Assembly (NCBI GenBank): GCA_039621445.1
Contig: CP154956.1
Coordinates: 3,261,873 to 3,325,872 of the forward strand
Reading direction: 5' to 3'
Length of the DNA stretch: 64,000 nucleotides
Source: Euglena gracilis
Taxonomy: Eukaryota > Euglenida > Euglenophyceae > Euglenales
Part shown: in pieces, positions 54,649 to 64,000 of the stretch
Numbering within the stretch: position 1 is the stretch's first letter
Layout: each line of letters starts with the position of its first letter
The notes under the pieces: generated by a model
Databases searched by the model: none
What the model was told of the DNA's origin: nothing
Seen by the model: only the letters and a program-made list of their open reading frames with translations
Program-made: the position numbers and the translations under genes

Positions 54649-55429
54649 CATTCCCTAAAAAGGGGAAACGCTTGATGGGTATCCAATCAGGCCGATCGTC
54701 CCACAGGATTCAACTTAAGGGCGGGGGGGGGGGGCACTCCTCCTCCACAGAGTCGCGGCCAAAGTGAACCATTTCCGGCACGTTTGGACAAAATTAGTCA
54801 AAAATCTCCGGCCGCTGCATCAAAAGGAAAGACTTGACCTTTTTGGGGGGTCTGGGTACCTCCCCCCCAACCTTTATCAGTGACACCCTCCTCACATCGA
54901 ACCCTGATCCCCCGGGCTGGGAGGGGGAGTTGGGACGAGGCCCAACCACCCACCCCCCTCCCCCTTCCGGACCTTGAAAGCCTGCTTGAAAACCTGCTTG
55001 CCAGAGGGGGGACAAGCAATGGGGATATGGGGGGAAAACAAGAAGGTGTGCCATGCGGTGAGAGCTTTCTCGGAACGCGGAACGTGGGACATGGGCCAAA
55101 ACGACTCCATGACAGAAAAAAAAACGATTCTGGGTGATAGACCAAACGCCGAGCGCCATTCCACAGAGCAGGGGTTTTCTCAAGACCCCCTGGCTGCAAT
55201 TCCCACCCCTGCACGGGTGGGGGGGTCCAGGGGGGGCTAGTGAGGGGGACCCACCCGGGTGGTATCCAAAAGCAACAAAAATTCCGGCTGGGTATGGATT
55301 CTTCAGTCAAAAAAATCAGGTGAAAAAACCAAAGATGCCATTTCTGGCAATTTTGGACACCCCTTTTCCTAAAGTTGTCGGCAGTTTGCGCCGACTGTTT
55401 TCTGGACAGCCTGGGCCCAACTTTATTTT

Positions 55430-55612
55430 AGCGCCTGGGGGGGGGGTCCGCAGCCGGACTGGGAGCTGGTGGCTGGCAGCTGCATGTCTTCGAAGATCTG
55501 TCGATCCCCCAGATACACGGCCATCTGTTCCTGCCAACATTTGCAGACCATGAACAGGTGCGGCGCCCGGTTGTCGTGCCAGACCACCAGGTGCTCCCGC
55601 GCCTCCCGGAAG
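55430..55612 (-). CDS. Exon-like block, possible tail of an upstream cyclase gene
   Basis: After CAAGCAG the minus frame reads AFREAREHLVVWHDNRAPHL, then FMVCKCWQEQMAVYLGDRQI and FEDMQLPATSSQSG. It is well-formed protein sequence resembling the TPR-like tail of the receptor gene (E-A-x-x-x-L-x-x-W, then H-L-x-M-x-C). It lies 1.4 kb upstream of exon 1 of the large gene. It is either the C-terminus of another cyclase gene or an N-terminal exon of this one; I prefer the first. Confidence 0.5.
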
Positions 55613-55934
55613 GCCTGCTTGGAAAACACCGTGCTGGCTGGCTGGACCCCCCCCCCCCCTGGGTGGCTGTGCCGTGGAGGCACAAGTCAAAGCAAGAATC
55701 AAACCTGGGAGGCGAGGCCCGTCTGGACCCCTTTCCAAGGGACTACCGGACGCGGAGAGCGCGGTGGGGGCGAGGGTGGGGGGACACTCGGGACGAGGGG
55801 CCAAATGACCTCTTATGAGGGGCGAGGCACGGCCAAGGCTGTACAGGAAGGCCTGGGGGGGTGGTCGACCCCCTGCCCCTCCCTCACCCACCAAAGCACT
55901 GCGCAGGGGAAAAAATCCTGACCCCCCTCCTCCA

Positions 55935-56150
55935 AATTTGTCACCCGACAGGTTGGCTGGTACCGGGGACTTTGACAGTTTCCCGCATAGAGTATTTCAA
56001 GAGAAAATCGGTGAAAAATGACCCTGACAGGTTGGCCGGTACGGGGACCATGAAAACTGCGTACTCTGACAGACTGGCCGGTAACAGGGACCCTGACAGT
56101 TTCCCGGGCGGGACCCTGACAGGTTCTCGGGCATGGGTGTCTCCTGGGGG
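55935..56150 (+). repeat. Dispersed CTGACAGG repeats
   Basis: Same unit as at 34.4 kb, three partly overlapping copies (CCGACAGGTTGGCTGGTACC, CTGACAGGTTGGCCGGTA, CTGACAGACTGGCCGGTAAC). Confidence 0.7.
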
Positions 56151-56404
56151 GGGTACCGAAAATGTTTTCTGCCTGGGAGGGGAGTTGGTGATCAATCCCT
56201 CACCCCACCCACCACACAGACAAGTTTCCTGTTCAGCGCTGGGCCCCACTCACTGCGTGGACGGGCACTCTGCAGGCAGGGCGTCCCCCGACGCTGGCAA
56301 GACCACCGTTCGCCATCGCCATTCCCTCCCCGGGACAAACTATCCATTTGCCGTATGCACTCAACACGAACCCTTCGTTGCGGCTCCGAACCGAATTTTG
56401 CCCC

Positions 56405-56570
56405 ATCCAGGAGGGAGGGGCAGAGGTTTTTTTCAGGACCCGGGGGGGTCCGGACCCACCCCCCCCCCCCCCCCCCGGGGGGCCCCCCGGGGGGGGGGGG
56501 GGGGGCTCGGCCGGGACCCACTCACCCACCCCTCGGGTCATTGAAGCTTAAAAAAAACTCTGTATGGGAC
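56405..56570. mobile_element. CAGAG-type short element
   Basis: Left end CAGAGGTTTTTTTCAGGACC, right end GCTTAAAAAAAACTCTG, around one of the largest C/G blocks in the window (56,457-56,506). Related to 18,318-18,575 and 42,650-42,790, which share CACAAAACTTAAAAAAA. Confidence 0.5.
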
Positions 56571-56733
56571 AGGTTTCTTTTTCCCAGCCCCCAGCCCACC
56601 GATTAGGCTCCTACAACCTTGACGGGGGGGGGGGTTCGACCTTACCGACACGCCCCGACCAGGGGATGGTCGGAAAACAGGGGGTGGTCGGTCGTGCCTC
56701 CGGCTGCGGAGGAGTCGGGTTTGGATCCCCGCC

Positions 56734-57062
56734 ATACCATTGCTTAGCGACCCCCCCCCCGGGGGGGGAGGGGGTCACTTTCCACTCTGAAAAAAACCAG
56801 TCAATCACTCTTTCCCGAAAAAACCAGTCAGTCACTTTACCCCCCCCCCCGGAGATCGACCACTCTTCAGGAGGCAATGAACTTTTGCCAAAAAAGTCTC
56901 AAACTCCAAAAAATTTCGGGCTCTTTCGGCGCCAGGCCAGCCACTTTTCATTTTTGGCTACCCCACCGCCCGGGGGTCTTGGCCAGAAACCCAGTCAATC
57001 ACTCTGAAAAAACCAGTCAGCCACCCCCACCGGGGGGGGGGACAGGTGTTAAGCAATGGTAT
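56734..57062. mobile_element. ATACCATTGC-ended element
   Basis: 329 bp, same inverted ends and interior as the copy at 9.2 kb, same orientation. Flanking sequences (…GGATCCCCGCC / CCTGACCGAG…) show no convincing target duplication, so it is older or altered at its edges. Confidence 0.8.
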
Positions 57063-57434
57063 CCTGACCGAGACAAATTCCCCCTCCAGGCCCCTGGCCA
57101 GTGTTCGACAAAACACTACCACCCAAAACGAGACCCACATCCAGGCTTGGGAGGGGGGCGCCTTGCGCTATGGGGTGCCTGTCCAAAGCAGAGACACCCT
57201 CCTGGGGGGGGGGGTTGGTTCCAGCCGCCGATGCAAATTCCGGAGCAAATTCGGCCATGCTGCAGCAGAGTTTCCTCCAAAAACAGCAATGCCCCAAAAC
57301 AGGCAACTGACAGCAGAAATGGATGCTACCGACACCTCGAAGAACGCGACGCGGCAAAAATTGCAAAGTGGGAAAACACAACAAAACATACAGCAAAAAG
57401 AGTATTTGCATTCTCCCCCCCTTGGCACAGGTAT

Positions 57435-57580
57435 TTTCAGGGGAGGGCCCTGTCGAGGCTGTGCCGAGTACTGCACAGCACACAGCAGGTCCACGGGGCG
57501 GTGGGCAGATCCCTCTGCCTCCGAGACTCCAGTGAGGAGGAGAGGGTGGGGAGACGGGGGGGCGACGCGGGGATGGGACC
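57435..57580 (-). CDS. Exon-like block, possibly the cyclase end of the upstream gene
   Basis: The minus frame contains SEAEGSAHRPVDLLCAVQYS; RPVDL followed by hydrophobics resembles the QPVDL segment at the end of the cyclase domain in exon 26. A GTACTC donor follows. However the plus strand here is also open with an AG acceptor at 57,440 and reads ALSRLCRVLHSTQQVHG, so strand and frame are not settled. GC-rich compared with its surroundings. Confidence 0.3.
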
Positions 57581-57659
57581 GGCCACCACGGTAGCGATTG
57601 CACGCCGGAAACGATGCCCGGAACCGACACCCCCTGCTCCCTCCAGGCTTGTGCTTACT

Positions 57660-57905
57660 GACTGGGGGGAGGGGGGTGGGTGGGTGCCATAGGGTGCCTG
57701 CCCCTAGCAGGCACCCCCCTGGGGGGGGTAGGGGTCCGGGGCGGACCCAGAGATTTTTCATTGAAAATGCCCTTTTCCGGGGTCGGAGGGGGGTGCCTGC
57801 TATGGGCAGGTACCCCCCCAAAACCCTACCTGTCCCGCGGGGGGGGGGGGTGGGAAGGGGGCTATAGGGTGCCTAGCGCCCCCCCCCCCCGTGGGGTAGG
57901 CACCC
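57660..57905. repeat. GGGTGCCTGCC repeats next to the right-arm breakpoint
   Basis: TAGGGTGCCTGCCCCTAGCAGGCACCC, GGGTGCCTGC and TAGGGTGCCTAGCG units alternate with G runs. They end less than 40 bp from the breakpoint at 57,942 and have no counterpart by the left breakpoint. Confidence 0.75.
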
Positions 57906-60837
57906 GACTAAGCACACCCCCGCTCCCACCCCGGAAACTGCAGGGCCTTGTAGTTGCACCTACCCGGGGTTTCGGCCGCCCAGATAAACCTATTTGGGAC
58001 CGACCAACCAGGCCTTTGCTTTAGGGTTCGCAGTCCCCCTCCCGTAGGGGCTGGACTGCAGGTGGTCCAAATTTGGCTTGGTGGACCACGGGGGGGGGGG
58101 TCTGCTTGCAGGGCCAGCTGGCGGGGGGAAAAAATCCAGTGACCAGCGCGAAGTGCCGAAAATTTTTCGGACCCCAAAAAATGGCCAAAAATTCCCATTT
58201 TTGGCCATTTTGCGGTTTTTTTTGGAACAAATCAGCCAAAAATGCATTAAAAGCCTAATTCCCACCTCGGCGCACAGCACCGGGGGAAATGTTTTTCCAG
58301 TTGGATGGACCCCGGGACCCCCTCCCCCCCTGGGGGGGGGAGGGCCTAGTAATCAGCATTGCCCCAAAATTTAAGCAACGGGTTTCTGAAGTGTCGGGGA
58401 CACTGAAGCCCTTGGAACTACTTTTTGTCTTCTGAGTGGTCCCCCCAGAGGCGAAGCGCCAAAATCTTTTTCTGGATGACCCCCAAAAGTGCCCCCGAGT
58501 TCCCCCCCCGCCCAGGGGATGAGTAAGTGGGTGGGTACAAATCTCTGGGTCCTAAAAAAAAAACCTCTGTTCCAGAGTTGCGTTTCTGACCGTCCCCTGG
58601 TGCCTGTCGCCATCAAAGCAGACACATCGTCGCGACAGTGGACGGAAACCAAACTCGCTCTCAAACATCGTGTGCTTTTGTTCCAAAAATTGGTGGATCC
58701 CAAAACGACTCCCAGCTTCCAGAATGCACAAATATCAAAATGATGGTTAAAAGGCAGACTTTTCTGAGTCGGAGGCATGTATTTGTCCTACAAATTATAC
58801 CTGCCCATTAACCCACCCACACCTAAAAACCCACTCGCCTATCTCTTGGGGGGAGGGTCCCCCATCATTCTCACATACAGAGATTTTCACAATTTGGGAA
58901 TTCTTTGTTGTTTTTGTGGCTTTTTGGGCGAAAGATACGAAATATACAGAATTGCATATTTATGTAATTTTTTTAAAAAATAAACATATTTACCCCCCCC
59001 CCTATGTCCAACAACCCCCCTATGTCCAATGACCACCCCCCCGGTCAGAGGACACCTTTTCGGAGGTTTGACCAAATTTTTGGTCCCGGCGTGAAGCGCC
59101 GGGACAAAAAATTTTGCCAAAATTTGGCCAAAAATTTGGCCAAAATGCCATTTTTGACACTTTTTGGACAAAAATTTGTCAAAATTGCCCCAAATTTTCG
59201 GCGCAAAGCGCCGGAAGGGAAAATTTGGGCATTTTTGGGTGGGTAGGGACCCGGGTACCCACCAACTTTCTTTTGACCCCGTGTCCAACGACCACCCCCC
59301 CGGTCAGAGGACACCTTTTTGGTCACTACCCTATGTCCAACGACCACCCCCCCGGTCAGAGGACAGAGGTTACCGGTCATTGGACATAGGGGGGGGGGGA
59401 GTAAAAGACCGATTAAAAAATTGAATAAATAAACCCCCTCTCCCAATTAACACCCCCCCAAATAACACCCCCCCCTCGGGGCCGATTTCGAGCGCCCAAA
59501 TAACACATTCCCCTGTTTTTCTTTGGTTTTCTATGTAAAAATAACACCCCCCCCCCCCTGGGGGCCCAGTTCGGGTGCCCCAATAACACACCGGGGGGGG
59601 TGTTATTTGGGGGGGTATATAATTTCCTTTAGATGTCTCATGCGCTGTCGCATGGCAGGTTTGTCGGTCGCATGGCATGGCGAGGTGTTATGGATAAGGC
59701 GAGGATGAGCTCCATAGTAATAAAATCTACAACGAAAATGAATGGCTCATTCATGCATTATGCATGTTTTTTCCCCAAATGCTGAATTGTTTGGAGAATC
59801 CCCAGGGTTTGCTAAGGAAGGTACCAGGGTTCCGACCACCTCCCACCTGCCTTTATGCCGAATTCCCATTATTGAAATTTTAAGTAAACCCCCCAAATAA
59901 TCTTGTCCCTGCAATTTAGGGCACCAATCTTTTTGACCCTCCTCACCCCCTGCAAAATTATTTGTGTAGTACCCAAAACCATTGATGCATCAATTTACCA
60001 CGTTTCCTCAAAGCATTTTTGGTGTCAAACGCTGTTTTACTGAATTTAATTTGTCCGTTGGTCACCGCAAACACCATGGCATTGGAGAATGTTTTTGATC
60101 TTTTACCATTTTCTCGTTTCCAGAAAGATACATCATTCTTTTCTGTTTGCTTTAGGGGGCAAATTTATTTGAACGCATCTATTTCGGCTTTCCGCCCCCC
60201 CCCTACAAAGTTATTTTGTCACGCAGATATTCAACACACTGCTAACTCTTTTGGAAGAGGGGGTTTTAAAACACATGCTATTATCGCTGTTTTGGCAGTG
60301 TTCATGTGTGGCGCCTCTTTTTTCAAACAAATAAAGGAAGGGTGTGTTATTTTTGCAATTATGAGTTTTCTTTTAGCAATGTATGTTTCCTCACGAATCC
60401 ATTCATGATGGCAACCCCCTGAAGAAGAAACTCCTTGTAAAAAAGACCCCCCCAAAAAAACCACCTGCAGACTGGTCTCACTGAGATATTCAGCGAGACT
60501 TTGGGGCAGTCCCTCTAGGGCGAGACAGTCGGAAGCCTGCCGCAATGTTTTGGGCCGTAAATCGGCCATATCTCGGGCAGATATGGCGGGGAGTGACAGG
60601 GAAATCAAAATACCGTTAGATGCAGCGTTCCAAGGGCTTCAACTTAGGTCTCCATTTCCTTTGATTTTGCTTCATTTCCGAGACATTTTGGGGAAATTGA
60701 TTTTTTGACCCCGAAAATGACCCAAAATGGCCCCGAGTTGTGCCCCCTCGGAACACCGGCTGTGTGTCCCGCTCCGGTCGCGCGCGCGACACAAATCGAA
60801 AACTGCGGCGGCGCCCGCCGTTGGTTCTCCGCGGCAG

Positions 60838-60980
60838 CGCCGTGGCCGGCAGCCGCAGCCACGGCCGCTGGCGCAGCGAGGGCGAGCCTGGCCGCAACGT
60901 TTCAGGCCGTCGCCCGCGCCAACACATTGGTGGAGGCGCAGGACACACTCGGGGCGTACCTGGCCAGGCTTTCAGCCGGC
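60838..60980 (+). pseudogene. Orphan inverted copy of receptor cyclase exon 27
   Basis: Same sequence as 11,907-12,049 in opposite orientation, within the right arm of the inverted repeat. The arm ends at 57,942, so the cyclase exons that should precede it (17-23 kb in the original) are absent here. It is therefore probably a non-functional 3' fragment, unless spliced to unknown upstream exons. Confidence 0.6.
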
Positions 60981-61446
60981 GTGCACGTGTGTTGTCTTTT
61001 TTTTATTTTGATTAAATCTTATTGAACCAATGTGCATACATGCATAATTAATTAATCAAATTGTCTTTATTTGGTTTTTATTTATCAATTTCATGAATTC
61101 TATCAAATTCTTCTTAGTTGTAATTTTGAAAGAGAGTACGGCACATCGGGTCCAGGGGGTTTTTTTAGCCTTGGACCCCGGGAGAGGGGGGGGGTGGGGG
61201 GGGGGGGGGGTGGGGTCCGGCCGAACCCCCCCCCCTGGGGGGGTCCCCCCAGGGGGAGTGAGTTGCATTTTTTGGCGCCGAAGGCGCCAAAATTTTTTTG
61301 AAAACGGTGCTATTTTTAGCATTTTTCGCGATTTTGGGGAAAGTTGAGTGGGTCTCCCGGGGAACCCCAGGGGGTGGGTGGGTGGGGGGACCCCACCTCC
61401 CCCCCCCCGGTCTTAAAAAGGCCCTGGTCGGGACACGTTGCCTGAA

Positions 61447-61523
61447 AGTCTGCCCCCTGACCTGCCACCCAACGGACGCGCTGGCGCACCGCTTGCTGTT
61501 CCGACTGGGTCGCTGGCAGCCCC
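61447..61523 (+). pseudogene. Orphan inverted copy of receptor cyclase exon 28
   Basis: Counterpart of 11,370-11,446 in the right arm. Coding sequence is intact, but the downstream T run is one base longer than in the left arm, so the frame misses the left-arm stop. It follows the exon 27 copy in the correct order and strand. Confidence 0.5.
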
Positions 61524-62041
61524 GCGTGGGGTTGACGCTGGCGGAGCGGCCCGACGGCGTCCGACCATCCCGGTGCCTGGCGGCCTCCGTGTGGGTCTGG
61601 TGTGACTGGTGGGCGTTTTTTTTTTTGAGAAATATTTCTCGAAAAAAAATTTTGAAATTTCAGAAATTGCTGAAGCCTGATATGGTGAGATATTGATCCA
61701 GATCCGGGGGGGGGGGATGCGTTTCGCATTTTTTGCGCATTTTTTTCCGAGGGCCCCCTGCCAGATCCCAGATCCAAATGCCTGAAAGTTCAATAGTAAA
61801 CCCCAGAATAGGAAAAACAAAAGAAGCTCTCCTTTTTGGCACGAAGCGGATTTTTTTGCAGACACTTTCTCCCCCTTCTCTATCCCAGAGCATGGAGGGG
61901 TTCCAGGGAAAACAAACAGCAGGCACAACATCACGTCTAATCGAGGGCAAAAGCGTCCCGAAAGAAAAATGATTCGTGGATAAAGAATTTACGAAAAAAT
62001 GGATACTGCGCATTTGCACAGCACAACAGACACATTTTTTT

Positions 62042-62117
62042 TCAGAATGAAGAAATAATGATGATGATGATGATGATGATGATGACGATGACGATGACGA
62101 TGATGATGATGATGATT

Positions 62118-62182
<65 letters not shown>

Positions 62183-62213
62183 TATTATTAATAATAATAA
62201 TAAGTAATGAGAA

Positions 62214-62248
<35 letters not shown>

Positions 62249-62250
62249 AG
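62042..62250 (+). repeat. ATG and GAA microsatellites in the right arm
   Basis: Mirror of 10,605-10,840, with different lengths: the GAA tract is much shorter here. Confidence 0.95.
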
Positions 62251-62274
62251 AAGTTGTTTTTGTGGCTGATTTGA

Positions 62275-62515
62275 CATATGCCCCTCCTTGCCCACGATAG
62301 GCCTCTGCCCACGCTGCGAAGGATGAAGCCAGGGGAGAGACCCCAGTAACCCGGTTTTTACACTTCCACCATGCTGCCCAACCCACTTTTTTTTCCCCAC
62401 CACCCTTTGTTGGTACCATCTGTTTTGGCTAGCCGACACCCAGGTTGGCCAGCGCACTGGTTGGGCCATCTTTTTTGGCCGGCCCCCCATTATGCCATTT
62501 GCCATTACCAACCTT
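62275..62515. other. Non-matching block within the right arm
   Basis: This roughly 240-bp segment does not match its expected partner (10,325-10,575), although sequence on both sides does. One arm has had the block replaced or inserted after duplication. Confidence 0.7.
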
Positions 62516-63278
62516 TTACTGGCTTTCCATTTTGGTTGTCCTGTGTTTCTGCCCACCGCATCAGGTTTTGATTTTCCGGAATGCATCATTTTTTCTGTAA
62601 ATGCATCCCATCACTATTGTTTTGGTTTTGAGCATCCAACAGCTTTTTTAGGTTGCAGACCCTCCCCAGGTTGACTGGTTTTCTGGAGACAGTGTCTTGT
62701 TTTGGCTCCGGAACCCCCCCCCCCCGTGACTCCTGCACTGTATATGCGGGCTAAAATTTTCCTCTTTTATGGATGTGCCCATGGTGCATTTTGGATCAGC
62801 CACCCCCAAGCTGGTAACTGGCTGGAAGTTCTCATTGAGTTTGTGTAAAATGCATTAGCACAAGAAAGATGTTTTTTTGAGCGAATGAATATTTTTTTTC
62901 AGAGTAAAGAATGGCCCTGGGTCAGTCGAATTTCTGGGGGGGCTCCACCCTCCAGCCCTGAACCGGGTCTCCATTTGTATTTCCGCCACACCAATATGCC
63001 AAAGGTTATGGATGTGGCTGGTGCTGTAGTAACCCGTCTGGCAGTGGTGCCAGGCCATTTTCAAGCGCATTTTTCCGGGTCGGACCTCATGAAGACCCAA
63101 AACCGACCCCCTCCTCCCCTGACTGACAATTTCCAGTTGTTTTTCACAATTTATCATTTTTTTCTATTTCTGGCAGATGTACCTGAGGCTTCCCAGTTTT
63201 TTTCCCCAACCTTTTCTGGACCAAAGTGGGAACCACATTTGCTTCTGGAATGGGCTGAAATTTCAGGTGGTGGCGACC

Positions 63279-63611
63279 ATACCATTGCTTAACACCTGTC
63301 CTACCCCCCGGGTGACTGACTGGGTTTTTTCAGAGTGACTGACTGTGTTTTTTTTTTTGGCCCAGAGCCCCCCTGGGGGGGGGGGGGTAGGCCCAAAAAT
63401 GAAAGAGTGGCTGGCCTGGCGCCGAAGGCGCCGGAAAATTTTTTGGATTTTTGCGACTTTTTGGCAAAATTTCATTGCCTCCTGAAGAGTGGCCGATCCC
63501 CGGGGGGGGGGGGGGGAAAGTGACTGGGGGGTTTTTTTGGAAAAAGTGACTGATTGGTTTTTTCAGGGTGGAAAGTGACCCCCCCCCCGGGGGGTCGCTA
63601 AGCAATGGTAT
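63279..63611. mobile_element. ATACCATTGC-ended element, mirror copy
   Basis: Counterpart of 9,187-9,518 in the right arm, with the same flanking 10-bp direct repeat (GGTGGCGACC in this orientation). It shows that the insertion predates the arm duplication. Confidence 0.85.
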
Positions 63612-64000
63612 GGTGGCGACCCCACCCAGGGGGGGGGGGGGGGCTTTGGAGTGCGCCGAGACCCCCTCCCCCCGGCGTTGGCCAAATTCAGCTTTTTCTG
63701 GAGTCTTTCACCCCCAAGAATGTTTTGGTTGCGTGCATTTCACTGTTCCTCATTGCTTTAAAACACAACCACATGATCACAACCCTCCATGAATCCCGTT
63801 GCAAAGTGTAGCACCAGTATGAGTAGGACCACCAGGAACCAACCCATCGCACATGGTTTGCCCCTCTGCGTTTGTCTCTCGTTGTTCCCATTTCCCAAGC
63901 AGGCTTTTGCCTGAGGGGGCGGAGAAGAAGCGCGGAAAATCAGCCATCCCAAAGTGCTCTGGGGGAAAAAAAACCGACCTTTTGTATATCATGAGACCCC

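Larger units (their letters stand above)
57942..64000 (-). repeat. Right arm of the large inverted repeat
   Basis: Inverted partner of 8,800-14,950, starting at AGGGCCTTGT (57,942). It carries the same mobile elements, microsatellites and orphan exon copies in reverse. The junction sequence inward of 57,942 (GC-rich, GGGTGCCTGCC repeats) has no counterpart inward of 14,950, so this is the true breakpoint of the duplication. Confidence 0.95.

Overview
This is a stretch of nuclear DNA from an intron-rich eukaryote, most likely a unicellular one (protist or alga); I cannot place it more precisely. Coding blocks are short (about 40-190 bp), bounded by AG/GT splice signals and separated by introns of up to about 5 kb. 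There are no bacterial-type operons. The DNA is crowded with microsatellites, minisatellites, long G or C homopolymers, and short inverted-repeat elements that carry a GGCGCC-type hairpin. I saw no rRNA, tRNA or CRISPR array. Almost all long reading frames are by-products of repeats and should not be read as genes.

The organising feature is one very large minus-strand gene, running from a start codon near 54,032 down to about 11,300 (roughly 43 kb, at least 28 recognisable exon blocks, about 3 kb coding). Read in order it gives: a membrane anchor; a long helical, N-glycosylation-rich outer region; a Cache-like sensor (exons around 46-38 kb); more helical exons (36-33 kb); a second membrane segment (32.5 kb); a HAMP-like piece (31.85 kb); a helical linker (29.8 kb); a Ser/Pro-rich linker (25.8 kb); a class III nucleotide cyclase domain split over at least four exons (23.2, 22.2, 18.7 and 17.1 kb); and a helical, TPR-like tail (12.0 and 11.4 kb). 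The cyclase fold is clear, but several catalytic positions are changed, so it may be a pseudo-cyclase or need a partner subunit.

A second structure frames this gene: a >6.1 kb inverted repeat whose left arm is 8,800-14,950 and right arm 57,942-64,000 (the right arm runs off the window). The arms are nearly identical and lie 43 kb apart. The left arm holds the last exons of the receptor gene; the right arm carries an orphan inverted copy of them. Exon-like blocks at 55.5 and 57.5 kb on the minus strand may be the 3' end of a second, upstream cyclase gene.

The introns hold at least ten families of short non-autonomous elements. For three of them I can see clean target-site duplications: 8 bp for a CAGGC-ended family (two insertions, one of them nested inside another element), 8 bp for a 1.8 kb CAGACATTC-ended element, and 10 bp for an ATACCATTGC-ended family. 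Others include TTAA-ended elements and a 1.8 kb element whose ends are arrays of a 43-bp satellite. The 5' 8.8 kb of the window is mostly repeats, with one convincing plus-strand exon at 738-832.
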